A stretch of DNA of 64,000 bases from Plumapathes pennacea. Taxonomy: Eukaryota > Cnidaria > Anthozoa > Antipatharia > Myriopathidae. A program made the translations under genes and the position numbers. Where the stretch lies: assembly GCA_964036295.1 (NCBI GenBank), contig OZ038467.1, forward strand, positions 22,014,170 to 22,078,169, written 5' to 3'. Shown piece after piece: positions 1-10,980 of this stretch (position 1 is its first letter; each line of letters starts with the position of its first letter). Below the pieces are notes generated by a model that saw only the letters and a program-made list of their open reading frames with translations, searched no databases and was not told where the DNA came from.

Positions 1-1085
1 CTTAGAGAAATCGTGGTACGCACTAGATTAAATGAACCAAAAAGACCTTATCATATACAATTTGCATAGCTAAGGTTCTTGAACCTATAAAAAATCCGGC
101 ACAATGACAACTTTGTATAAGCGAAAGAGACTCAAATTAGTTATAATTAAGTATTGTACTTAACTGTAATTTTTTTAACCGTGATATCGCTATAGGGGGC
201 TTGATAGGATACAGGTCGTTTTGATGCATCCCTTCGAGTACTTACAGAAATCGTGGTACAAACTAGATTAGATGCACCAAAACGACCTGATCAGTTACGG
301 TTTGCACAGCTAAGGTTCTTGAACCTATAAGGCTTCCGACACAATGACAGCTGTATATAGGCGATAGAGAGTCACATTATCTTGAATTAAGTATTGTTTA
401 ATTCTTTACTCGTGATATTGTTATAGAAAGCTGGATACCATCACGGTCGTTTTGATGTATCCCTTCGAGTACTTACAGAAATTGTGGTACGCACTAGAAG
501 GAATGCACCAAAACGACATTATCATATACGATTTGCACAGCTAAGGTTGTTGAACCTATAAGACTTCAGGCACAATTAGAGCTGTATATATACGATAGAT
601 TTAAATTATCTATAATTACGTATTATAGTTTATTTAGTTTTTACCCGTGATATCGCTATAAGTGGCTTTCTAACATAAGGTCATTTTGATGCATCCCTTC
701 GAGTAGTTACAGAAATCATGTTCCGCACTAGAAGGGATGCATTAAATCTCATCATATACGATTTGCATAGTTGAGGTTCTTCAACCTATCACAAATCCGG
801 CACAATGACAACTTTGTATAAGCGAAAAAGAGTCAAATTAGTGGTAAGTATTGTAGTTTAATTTTTAAACTGTTATATTGGTATAAAAGCCTGGATAACA
901 TACAGGTCTTTTTGATGCATCCCTTCGAGTACTTACAGAAATCGTGGTACGCACTACAGCAGATGCACCAAAACGACCTCATCATATACAATTTGCATAG
1001 CTAAGGTTTGGAACCTAGAAGAAGTCCGGCAGAATGACAACTTTATATAAGCGATACAGAGAGAAATTAGCTATAATTAAGTATT
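1..1085 (+). repeat. ~232-bp satellite array, block S1 (left end cut by window)
   Basis: About 4.5 tandem monomers of the satellite that fills most of the window. The landmark GATGCATCCC (or the variant GTATCCC) recurs near positions 226, 457, 690 and 918, giving a period of about 230 bp. Each monomer has, in order, an inverted-repeat arm, a 30-nt loop, the opposing arm, a short AGGTTCTTGAACCT dyad (for example 313-326), a TGTATATA(A/G)GCGATA stretch, an AT-rich AATTAAGTATTGTAGTTTAATT stretch, and a TGATATCGCTATAG stretch. The last TATCGCT is complementary to the earlier AGCGATA. No coding potential is seen. The block ends at the LINE target duplication, 1075-1085. Confidence 0.93.
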
Positions 1086-2248
1086 CTTCACCTGAACTAT
1101 CTGCTGAGAAACTCAATAATGACTTGCAAGCCATTTCTGATTGGTCGGATCGCTGGTTAGTGACCCTAAATGCCTCCAAAACAAAAACTATGACATTTTC
1201 TTTCAAACGTATAAAACCCGTACATCCTTCTCTGTATCTTGCACTCCGTCCTATCGAAGAGGTTATTTCTCATGACCACCTTGGCGTTACTTTGTCATGT
1301 GATCTGTCTTGGCGTCCACACATTTTAAAAATACATCAAAAGGCCTCTAAAAGGTTAAACATGTTAAAAGGACTGAAGTTTAAGCTGAATAGATTTGCGT
1401 TGGAAGTTTTGTATAAAAGCATTGTCCGTTCTACCATGGAATATGCTGATGTTGTCTGGGGCGGTTGCTTGACTAGAGAGAGCGACTTGCTTGAGGGAGT
1501 ACAATTTGAGGCTGCTAGGCTTGTCACTGGAGCAATGAAAGGGACTCATAGAGCGAATTTACTTGAAGATATGTCATGGCATACATTGGAAAATAGGCGA
1601 TCTGTTCACAAAATAGTTATGATGTATAAAATTTTTAACAAGTTAGTTCCACCATACTTGCAGTCTATTTGTCCGAAACAAGTCAGTGAACGCACGTCAT
1701 ACTGTCTCCGCTCCAGTGACAATCTTAGTTTGCCGCAGTCTCGTACTGAAAGGTTTAAAAAGTCTTTCATTTATTCTACAATCCAATTATGGAACAACCT
1801 GTTAGACAAAACACGTCAATGCTTATCACTAGCTTCTTTCAAAAAACAACTACTTAATGACAACTTTCGTATATCACCGAGAAATTATTTATTCTATGTT
1901 GGTGACCGATATCCTTCAATTCTCCATACTAGACTAAGATTAGGTAATAGTGCTCTCAACGCTCACTTATTCTTAAGGGGTTGCATTCCTTCGCCTTTAT
2001 GTATCTGCGGAAAATCAAACGAAACTGTTGAGCACTTTCTTTTGTTCTGTCCCCGATTTGCTGCTCTGCGTGATACGTTGTTTATCTTTGTTGCTCTAAA
2101 TCTTGGCAGTAAATGGCTGCATTCAACTAAGGCTCAAAAGATTCATTGGTTTTTATATGGTTCTCCTCATATCGACTTTCAGACCAACGTAAACTTGTTC
2201 AAAGCAGTTCAATCTTATATCATGCAGTCTGCACGATTTACATCTTAG
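1086..2248 (+). pseudogene. LINE ORF2 C-terminal fragment, copy 1 (frame intact)
   Basis: An open frame of about 387 LINE-encoded residues ends in TAG at 2246-2248. An upstream ATG at 1034 is satellite sequence read through by chance and is not a real start. The fragment covers the end of the reverse transcriptase domain and the C-terminal region. Visible motifs are LNNDLQAISDWSDRWL (thumb side of the RT, usual just after the catalytic boxes), SKTKTMTFS, YADVVWGG and, near the end, a CX1CX8HX4C zinc-knuckle-like motif (C323, C325, H334, C339 counted from the ATG at 1034) inside CICG..EHFLLFCP. The catalytic YADD-type box and the endonuclease are absent through truncation. This is the only one of the four copies without a frameshift. 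Confidence 0.9.
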
Positions 2249-2427
2249 CATTTAATGGTAATTTGCTTTATTATTATTTTATTTATTTATTTATTTTTTG
2301 TCCGAAAACTCTGTTTCTGTTTTGTGTCTGATATAAAGTTGCATGTATTAAATTTACATAAGCTCCCTCGATGAGCTTTAGCTCCTGGAGCAAATGTAAC
2401 GCTCAAATATTGTTTAAATAAAAAAAA
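1086..2427 (+). mobile_element. 5'-truncated non-LTR retrotransposon (LINE), copy 1
   Basis: The insertion interrupts a satellite monomer. The 11-bp target duplication AATTAAGTATT lies at 1075-1085 and again at 2428-2438. The 3' end is A-rich. The body begins inside the coding region, just C-terminal to the catalytic reverse transcriptase palm, so the element is dead on arrival. The 3' untranslated part has a (TTTA)n stretch and a nested stem-loop at 2362-2391: GCTCC pairs with GGAGC, and GAGCT with AGCTC inside. Such 3' hairpins are common recognition structures for LINE reverse transcriptases. The clade is probably CR1/Jockey-like by protein style; this is not proven. Confidence 0.92.
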
Positions 2428-2438
2428 AATTAAGTATT

Positions 2439-5400
2439 ATAGTTTAATTTTTAAACCGTGATATTGCTATAGAAGGCTGGATAACATAAAGGTCGTTTTT
2501 ATGCAACCCTTTCAATACTTTCAGAAATCGTTTAATTTATTAACCGCGATATCGTTATAGAAAGCTGATTAACATGAAGATTGTTTTGATGCATCCCTTC
2601 GAGTACTTATAGAAATCGTGGAACGCCCTAGAAGGGATGCACCAACACGACCTGATCAACTACGATTAGCATATGTAAGGTTGTCAAGCCTATAAGAATT
2701 CCGCCACAATGAGAGCTGTATATAGGCGATAGAGAGTCACATTATCTCTAATTAATAATTGTAGTTTAACCGTGATATCGCTATAGAAAGCTGGATAACA
2801 TCAAAGTCGTTTTGATGCAGAAATTGTGGTACGCACTACATTAGGTGCACGAAAACGACCTCATCATATACAATTTGCAGAGCCAAGGTTTTGAACCTAG
2901 AAGAAGTCTGGCAGAATGAAAACTTTATATAAGCGATACGGATAGAAATTAGCGATCATTATGTAATGTAATTTAGTTTTTTAACGCGATATCGTTATAG
3001 AAAGCTGGTTAACATGAAGGTCGTTTTTATGCATCCCTTCGTCTACTTACAGAAATCGTGGTACGCACTAGAAGGGATGCACCAAAACGACCTCATCATA
3101 TACAATTTGCATAGGTAAGGTTCTTGAACCTATAAGAAATCCGGCACAAGGACAACTTCGTATAAGCGACAGAGAGTCAAATTAGTGATAATTAAGTGTT
3201 GCAGTTTAATTTTTTAATCGTGATATCGCTATAGAAGGCTTGATAACATAAAGGTCGTTTTGATGCATCCCTTCGAGTACTTACAGAAATCGCGGAGCGC
3301 ACCAGTTTAGATGCACCAAAACGACCTCATCATATACGATTTGCACAGCTAAAGTTCTTGAAACTATAAGAATTCCGCCACAATGACAGGTGTTTATAGG
3401 CGATAGAGAGTCAATTTATCTTTAAAATAAGTATTGTTGTTTAATTTTTTAACCGTGATATCGCTATGGATGGCTGGATAACATAATGGTCGTTTTGATG
3501 CATCCCTTCCGGTACTTACAGAAATCGTGGTATGCACTAGATTAGATGCGCCAAAACGACCTCATCATATACAATTTGCATAGGTAAGGTTCTTGAACCT
3601 ATAAGAAATACGGTACAAGGACAACTTTGTATTAGTGAAAGAGAGTCAAATCAGTAATAATTAAGTATTGTAGTTTAATTTTTCAATCGTGATATCGCTA
3701 TAGAAGGCTTGATAACATACAGGTCGTTTTGATGCATCCCTTCGAGTACTTACAGAAAGCGTGGTGCGCACCAGTTTAGATGCATCAAAACGACCTGATC
3801 AGATACGATTTGCATAGCTAAGGTTCTTGAACCTAGAAGACTTCCGCCACAATGACAGCTGTATATAGTCAATAGAGAGTTAAATTATCTTTAAATTAAG
3901 TATTGTTGCTTAAGTTTTTACCCGTGATATTGCTTTAGAAAGCTGGATAACATGAAGGTCACTTTGATGCATCCCTTCAAGTACTTACAGAAATCGTGCA
4001 ACGTAATTAAAGGATGCACCAGAAGGACCTGTTGAGATACGATTTGTATAGCTAAGGTTCTTGAACCTATAAGACTTCACCACAATGACTGCTATATATA
4101 GGTGATAGAGAGTCAAATTATCTGTAATTAGGTATTGTAGTTTAATTTTTTAACCGTGATATCCGCATAGAAGGCTGGATAACATGAAGATCGTTTTGAT
4201 GCATCCCTTCGAGTACTTTCAGAAATCGTGGAACGCATTAAAAGGGATGCACCAAAACGACCTTATCATATACGATTTGCATAGCAAACGTTCTTGAACC
4301 CATAACACTTGCATAACAATGAAAGATGTATATAGGCGATAGAGAGTCAAATTATCTTTAATTAAGTACTGTAGTTTAATTGTTTAACCGTGATATCGCT
4401 AAGAAGGCTTCATAACATCAACGTCGTTTTGATGCATCCCTTCGAGTACTTACAGAAATCATGGTTCGCTCTAGAAGGGATGCACAAAAACGACCTGATC
4501 ACATACTAATTGCATAGTTAAGGTTGTTGAACTTATAACACTTCCTCCACAATGGCAGCTGCATATAGTCGATAGAGACTCAAATGAGCTTTAACTAAGT
4601 ATTGTTGTTTAAATTTTTGATCCGTGATATTGCTATAGAAATCTGGATAATATCAAGGTCGTTTTGATGCATCCCTTTGAGTACTTACAGAAATCGTGGT
4701 ACGCACTACAGTACATGCACCAACCTCATCATATACAATTTGCATAGATAAGGCTTGGAACCTAGAAGAAGTCCGGCAGAATGAAAATTTTATATAAGCG
4801 ATACAGAGAGAAATTAGCTATAATTAAGTATTATAGTTTAATTTTAAACCGTGATATTGCTATAGAAGGCTGGATAACATAAAGGGCGTTTTTATGCAAC
4901 CCTTTCAATACTTTCAGAAATCGTTTAATTTATTAACCGCGATATCGTTATAGAAAGCTGGTTAACATGAAGATTGTTTTGATACATCCCTTCGAGTACT
5001 TATAGAAATCGTGGAACGCCCTAGAAGGTATGCACCAACACGACCTGATCAGCTACGATTAGCATATGTAAGGTTGTCGAACCTATAAGAATTCCGCCAC
5101 AATGAGAGCTGTGTATAGGCGATAGAGAGTCACATTATCTCTAATTAATAATTGTAGTTTAATTTTTAACCGTGATATCGCTATAGAAAGCTGGATAACA
5201 TCAAAGTCGTTTTGATGTATCCCTTCGAGTAATTACAAAAATCGTGGTACGCACCAGAAGGGATGCCTATAAAACTTCCGCCATAATGACTGCTGCTTAT
5301 AGGAGATAGAGAGTCAAATTATTATTAATTAAGTATTGTACTTTAAATTTGTAACCATGATATGCATCCCTTTGAGTACTTACAGAAATCGTAGTACGCT

Positions 5401-8380
5401 CTAAAATGCACCAAAACGACCTCATCATATATGATTTGCATAGCTAAGGTTCTTGAAACTTTAAGACTTCCGCCACAATGACAGGTGTACATAGGCGATA
5501 GAGATTCGAATTATCTTTAATTAAGTATTGTAGTTTAATTTTTTAAACGTGATATAGCTATGGATGGCTGGATAACATCAACGTCGTTTTGATGCATCCC
5601 TTCGAGTAGTTACAGAAATCGTGGAACGCCCTAGAAGGGATGCACCAACACGACCTGATCAGCTACGATTAGCATATGTAAAGTTGTCGAAACTATAGGA
5701 ATTCCGCCACAATGAGAGCTGTATATAGGCGATAGAGAGTCACATTATCTTTAATTAATAATTGTAGTTTAACTTTTAACCGTGATATCGCTATAGAAAG
5801 CTGGATAACATCAAAGTCGTTTTGATGCATCCCTTCGAGTAATTACAAAAATCGTGGTACGCACCAGCAGGGACGCACCAAAACAACCTCATCATATACG
5901 ATTTGCAAATCTAAGGTTGTTGAACTTATAAAACTTCCGCCACAATGACTGCTGTTTATAGGAGATAGAGAGCCAAATTATTATTAATTAAGTAGTGTAC
6001 TTTAAATTTTTAACCGTGATATCCCTATAGAAGGCTGGATAACATAAAAGTCGTTTTGATGTATCCCTTCGAGTACTTACAGAAATCGTGGTGCGCACCA
6101 GTTTAGATGCACCAAAACGACCTCATCATATACAATTTGCTTAGCTAAAGTTCTTGATCCTAGAAGAAGTCCGGCAGAATAACAAGTTCATATAAGCGAT
6201 GCAGAGAGAAATTAGCTATAATTAAGTATAATAGATTAATTTTTAACAGTAATATTGCTATGGATGGCTGGCTAACATAAAGTTAGTTTTCATGCATCCG
6301 TTCGAGTACTTACAAAAATCTTGGTACGCACTAAAAAGACCTCATCATATCCGATTTCCATTGTTGAGGTTGTTGAACAACTTCCGCAGAATGACAACTG
6401 TATATAAGCGATACAGAGTCAGATTACCGATAATTATTTATTGTAGTTTACTTTTAACCATGATATCACTATAGAAGGCTGGCTAACATAAGGTCGTTTT
6501 GATGTATCCCTTCGAGTACTTACAGAAATCGTGGTACGAACTAGAAGGGATGCACCAAAACGACTTCATCAGATACAATTTGCATAGGTAAGGTTCTTGA
6601 ACCTGTAAGAAATCCGGAACAAGGACAACTTCTTATAAACGAAAGAGAGTCAAATTAGTGATAATTAAGTATTGTACTTTAAATTTTTAACCGTGATATC
6701 GCTATGGACGGCTGGATAACATAAAGGGTGTTTTGATGCATCCCTTCGAGTACTTACAGAAATCGTGGTATGCACTAGATTAGATGCACCAAAACGACCT
6801 CATCATATACAATTTGCATAGGTAAGGTTCTTGAACCTATAAGAAATCCGGCACAAGGACAACTTCGTATAAGCGACAGAGAGTCAAATTAGTGATAATT
6901 AAGTGTTGCAGTTTAATTTTTTAATCGTGATATCGCTATAGAAGGCTTGATAACATAAAGGTCGTTTTGATGCATCCCTTCGAGTACTTACAGAAATCGT
7001 GGAGCGCACCAGTTTAGATGCACCAAAACGACCTCATCATATACGATTTGCATAGCTAAAGTTCTTGAAACTATAAGAATTCCGCCACAATGACAGGTGT
7101 TTATAGGCGATAGAGAGTCAATTTATCTTTAAAATAAGTATTGTTGTTTAATTTTTTAACCGTGATATCGCCATGGATGGCTGGATAACATAATGGTCGT
7201 TTTGACGCATCCCTTCCGGTACTTACAGAAATCGTGGTATGCACTAGATTAGATGCGCCAAAACGACCTCATCATATACAATTTGCATAGGTAAGGTTCT
7301 TGAACCTATAAGAAATCCGGTACAAGGACAACTTTGTATAAGCAAATGAGAGTCAAATCTGTGATAATTAAGTATCGTAGTTTAATATTTTAATCGTGAT
7401 ATCGCTATAGAAGGCTTGATAACATAAAGGTCGTTTTGATACATCCATTCGAGTACTTACAGAAATCGTGGAGCGCACCAGTTTAGATACACCAAAACGA
7501 CCTCATCTTATACGATTTGCATAGGTGAGGTTCTTGAAGCTAGAAGAATTCCGCCACAAGAACAGGTGTTTATAGGCGATAGAGAGTCAAATTATCTTTA
7601 AAATTAAGTATTGTTGTTTAATTTTTTACCCGTGATATCGCTATAGAAAGCTGCATAACATCAACGTCGTTTTGATGCCTCCCTTCGAGTAGTTACGGAA
7701 ATCGTGGTACGCACTAAAAGGGATGCACCAAAAGAATCTCATCATATACGATTTGATATCGCTATGGATGGCTGAATAACATACAGGTCGTTTTGATGCA
7801 TCCCTTCGAGTACTTACAGAAATCGTGGTATGCACTAAAAGGGACGCACCAAAACGACCTCATAATATACGATTTGCATAGCTAAGGTTCTTGAACCTAG
7901 AAGACTTCCGCCGCAATGACAGCTGTATATAGGCGATAGAGAGTCACATTATCTTTAAAATTAAGTATTGTTGTTTAATTTTTTACCCGTGATATCGCTA
8001 TAGAAAGCTGCATAACATCAACGTCGTTTTGATGCATCCCTTCGAGTAGTTACGGAAATTGTGGTACGCACTAAAAGGGATACACCAAAAGGATCTCATC
8101 ATATACGATTTGCATAGCTCTGGTAGTTGAACCTATAAGAAGTCCGGCAGAATGACAACTGTATATAATCGACACAAGATCATATTAGCGATCATTATGT
8201 AAGGTAATTTAATTTTTTAACCGCGATATCGTTATAGAAAGCTGGTTAACATGCAGGTCGTTTTGATGCATCCCTTCTAGTACTTACAGAAATCGTGGTA
8301 CGCACTAGAAGGGATGCACCAAAATGACCTCATCATATACAGTTTCCATAGGTAAGGTTCTTGAACCTATAAGAAATCCG
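2439..8380 (+). repeat. ~232-bp satellite array, block S2
   Basis: About 25 tandem or partly truncated monomers. The landmark GATGCATCCC recurs near 2595, 3030, 3260, 3500, 3733, 3968, 4200, 4432 and 4668, with spacings of 230-238 bp. Sequence subfamilies differ after the dyad (AAGTCCGGCAG, AAATCCGGCAC, ACTTCCGCC and AATTCCGCC types) and recur in the same order in the other units. Two rearrangements are specific to this unit. A ~465-bp tract at about 6830-7300 duplicates about 3120-3600, and a partial monomer at about 7593-7754 duplicates sequence ending near 8110. Short open frames here are chance. Confidence 0.93.
8256..8329. repeat. Representative 74-nt inverted repeat of the satellite monomer
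   Basis: Left arm 8256-8277 (starts GGTCGTTTTGATGCATCC) and right arm 8308-8329 are 22 nt each, separated by 30 nt. A cleaner example is 14770-14791 with 14822-14843. In the common consensus the only mismatch is A against C when read on the plus strand. On the minus strand the same position is a G-U wobble. The loop has a further GTAC/GTAC pairing. The module recurs in nearly every full monomer of the window. Confidence 0.88.
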
Positions 8381-8398
8381 CTCTAAATTTGCGCAACG

Positions 8399-8439
8399 GC
8401 GTTGCAAGTTTTTGAATCGCTTTCAAAAACTTGCAACGC
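8399..8439. repeat. Perfect 18-bp hairpin at the start of block B
   Basis: Two perfectly complementary 18-nt arms (8399-8416 and 8422-8439) flank a 5-nt loop, TCGCT. The stretch around it is rich in GCAACG/CGTTGC words. A second dyad follows: GGTGTTACAC at 8481-8490 pairs with GTGTAACACC at 8535-8544. This looks like the end of a MITE, but I see no matching target duplication. Equivalent hairpins lie at 27833-27873, 45188-45228 and 60187-60227. Confidence 0.8.
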
Positions 8440-8550
8440 GTTGCAGCACTGCAAACATCGCGAAAAATTGTTCGCAATGGGGTGTTACACCTGAAAGATT
8501 TTTAGCGCAACATCGTATTGTTGCAAATCGACCAGTGTAACACCAGCTTA

Positions 8551-8703
8551 AGGGTGTTTCACACGGTAAAGCAAGCCAGCGCAAACGCAAGCGCAAGAGA
8601 ATGAAAACTTTTCCATTCTCTTGTGTTTGCGTTTGGGCTTGCTTCACAAATTTTACCGTGTGAACCGGTCGCTTGCGCTTGCTTTACTCGTGTGAACAAG
8701 CCT
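8551..8703. mobile_element. Fold-back MITE with TTA target duplication, copy 1
   Basis: A 153-bp element with imperfect ~27-bp terminal inverted repeats (AGG[G/C]TGTTTCACACGG...GTGTGAAC[A/C]AGCCT), flanked by TTA at 8548-8550 and 8704-8706. The interior is nearly palindromic, with AGAGAATG pairing with CATTCTCT around a short centre. A 3-bp TTA duplication is the hallmark of PIF/Harbinger-type MITEs. There is no coding capacity. The ~60-75 aa open frames on the minus strand here are by-products of the palindrome. Confidence 0.78.
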
Positions 8704-8726
8704 TTACACGTTGCCGTCTTCTTCTC

Positions 8727-9023
8727 CAGGGCCCGGTTTTTCAAAGCACGATTAGGCTAATCCTGGATTAGGTGGGCCCAGGGCCCGGTTTTTTGAAAGT
8801 CGATTAAGTTAATCTAGGATTAACGAAATTATTTCTCTCGACCTCTCTCCCAATAAACAGCAAGGTTTTGTTTTGTTTTGGATTAGAAAGCTTGTTCCAG
8901 CTTAAAACGTTATCAAGAAAGTCGTTGTGAACAAAACTTTTACGTTTTCTGGCTAAAAAATGATAAGAAAGTTTAAACCTAATCCAGGATTAGCCTAATC
9001 GTGCTTTGAAAAACCGAGCCCTG
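8727..9023. mobile_element. 297-bp TIR element with 46-bp inverted repeats, copy 1
   Basis: Left TIR 8727-8772 and right TIR 8978-9023 are inverted copies with one mismatch over 46 bp. They begin CAGGGCCCGG and end GAGCCCTG. A second, diverged version of the left end (CAGGGCCCGGTTTTTTGAAA) starts at 8779, six bases inside the first. This suggests one related element inserted into another, or a duplicated end. No obvious target duplication is seen (TTCTC against TATTG). The element is non-coding, and I cannot assign the superfamily. Confidence 0.78.
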
Positions 9024-9375
9024 TATTGCATCTAAAGTCCTATCTTCTGTCTCAGGCAAGTTGCCGTACACTGTGCAAGCCTGTCTGTCAGTGCAGGGCG
9101 GTCGATTCAATCTTACTGAGGAATATTGGCTTGGAGGAGACAGCGACCGAAATCCAAAAGCGAGGTAACTACTAAAGACCATGTTGTATGAGGCAATTCT
9201 TCTTGCAACTTGGAACGCAACGTCCTTGCGAGACAAGTTGCAGAAAAATTTACAATCTTCTACCCTTCGCAACGTTGCGTGGTCTTGTTGCCGTGTGACA
9301 TGTATTTTGCAACTAGTCTCGCAATGCTGCCGTCAGCGTTGCGAGAAAAATGCGGGAAAATTGCTTCTCTGTTTA
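9024..9375. other. Non-coding hairpin-rich stretch of block B
   Basis: No gene is seen. Two dyads stand out: GCAACTTG/CAAGTTGC at 9205-9241, and a 12-bp stem with one mismatch and a 4-nt loop at 9318-9345 (CTCGCAATGCTG...). GCAACG/CGTTGC words resemble those at the start of block B, so both may be remnants of one MITE later interrupted. An open frame starting at 9210 runs across the next element boundary and is broken in copy 4, so I do not call it a gene. Confidence 0.55.
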
Positions 9376-10561
9376 CTAGAAATACGATAATCGCAGATAC
9401 CCTCGCTCTGGCGACTAGTACTTTGGTACTGCTCAACAAGAGCAGCCTTTGTTTTACTGAATTTTTGACGGAATTATTTCTTCGAAGTCAAGTGCTGCAC
9501 GCAAAGAAAGGAGAAAAATATGGTGTGTGTTGTACTTTTGCGTTGAAAGAAGAATTAATCCATTGCGTGACGCCGTACGTATTTGTAGCTGTTTCTCAAG
9601 GTTGACATACCTAACTAATTCATGCAGTCTGCAGGGCACATTCTCAAACATTTAGTTCTTGAATTGTGAAGTTGGTTCGCCGCAGTAGTACAGGGGAAAA
9701 AGGAACACCGATTTTCCAGTTTTGAATTCATAGGCAGTACAATTAAATAGGCTTTCTGTGCGATTTTGTTTTACTCTGGAATGCATTCACTGGACTCTGA
9801 GGCATGCATATTTAATGAATCGAGTTGTTTTTATGTGAACTCGCTCAAAACAGCGTGATTTCTCCCAGAATCAAATCCAAATTTGAACGGTTCACACCGA
9901 CTGCTCTGAGCAAATACGCTAGCCGAAACTAGCGACAGAACCCGGTATTAAAACAAGACTTCGAGTGAAAATGATCAGGAAGCAGATTTTAATATTTTCT
10001 TGAAGTGACCGGGTCACAAGATGCAGGGCAGAATATAGACGGCGTACTTGCAACTTTGCCCGCTTTTTCTCATGAAGTTACCAATTCCCTTTCAAGCGGT
10101 GTTCTGTTCATGTCGTTCTCGATTTGAACATTCATGCGCTGTTCTCTTTGCGGAATCGTTTCATTGGCACGATTTTTGTTCACGACGCTGTCGCCCACAT
10201 GAATGTTGTCTTTCTTTGAGTCGGAATTGACTGTTCGATCGTTCCCACGATTGCCCGTGCTCCCTTCTCTTTTGAAGAAGAGATTCGCGAGACTGTTGTG
10301 TTTCCAATTTTCCAGTTTTCAAATTCATTTTTCGTGAATGCAGAACAATACTGTTGCTTCGTTCAAATTGCTTTTCTTTCTGTCGGTTACGCGTGACCGA
10401 TCCTTTGTGAGGTGCCCTCACTGCATTCTGGGCCTAGTCGTACGCCTGACTGACTGACAGACGAACATTAAATTTTGAGATGGCGACCTGCTTCGAGTCT
10501 CCAAATAGGGCGATACTACTGCATTAGCGTCGTGATTATTACTCTCGCTTACGCTCGGGTA
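9376..10561 (-). mobile_element. Non-autonomous Helitron-like element, copy 1
   Basis: Read on the minus strand, it starts TACCCGAGCG and ends TATTTCTAG. It sits between host A and T with no target duplication, as Helitrons do (CTRR 3' end, A^T target). The last ~30 bases are nearly the same as the 3' end of insert C. The first part matches the 5' part of C, including the GTAATAATCACG stretch and the CTGTCAGTCAG stretch. The shared coding start reads NLKTGKLETQQSRE (minus strand, within 10161-10330). After that the frame is lost. Hairpins near the 3' end (CTGCTC-TTGTT-GAGCAG) are not at the canonical distance, so the superfamily is probable rather than certain. Confidence 0.68.
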
Positions 10562-10980
10562 TCAGAACTTGCTGCCTTCAAAAATCACACACACTTTTTA
10601 TCTTCACATGTGAAGATATCGCGCGTGATAAAAATTTTTTCAACTGGAGAAATCTGGTATTTCATCGATATTGACATATAAATAGAGGCAATGGCCGAAT
10701 CACAGACAGATTATTCGTTGCTGAATCGCAAATCATACGTGATTAGTTATTATTCCTGTTCGCTTCATTCACTCGTAAGATATTGAGATGAAAACTCGAG
10801 GATAAATTTTATGTCACAGAAAACTTGACATAGAAAACTTGCTCGTGTGCATGGGACTCAAGGTATCACCCCATCCCCCGTTCCCAAATGACCACTTTCT
10901 AGCAGATTGTTTATTTAAGTGGCTTTAATTGACTAAACACATGCATATTATACATGAAACTGTTTGTTATTAACTCATCT
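10562..10980. other. Non-coding spacer with a perfect 20-bp palindrome
   Basis: There is no gene. The one clear structure is the perfect palindrome TATCTTCACATGTGAAGATA at 10599-10618, centred on the E-box-like CACATGTG. It is conserved in all copies (30034-30053, 47385-47404, 62346-62365). The rest is AT-rich unique-looking sequence shared by the four units. Confidence 0.6.

Noticed and set aside
1-2438. Hammerhead ribozyme in the tandem monomer (as in retrozymes)
   Set aside because: The minus strand has ATGATGAGGTCG beside a stable stem, which looked suggestive, but the core CTGATGA is absent from the consensus and no GAAA follows the stem. The occasional CTGATGA (for example opposite 6567) is a single-base variant.
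8423-8744. Minus-strand frames of 61-74 codons at the start of block B
   Set aside because: They lie inside the fold-back MITE and its palindromes. Frames on both strands of an inverted repeat mirror each other.
9210-9605. 131-codon plus-strand open frame, present in three B copies
   Set aside because: It crosses the boundary of the Helitron-like element at 9376, has no recognised motif, and is stopped early in copy 4 (61246). Its presence in copies reflects recent duplication only.
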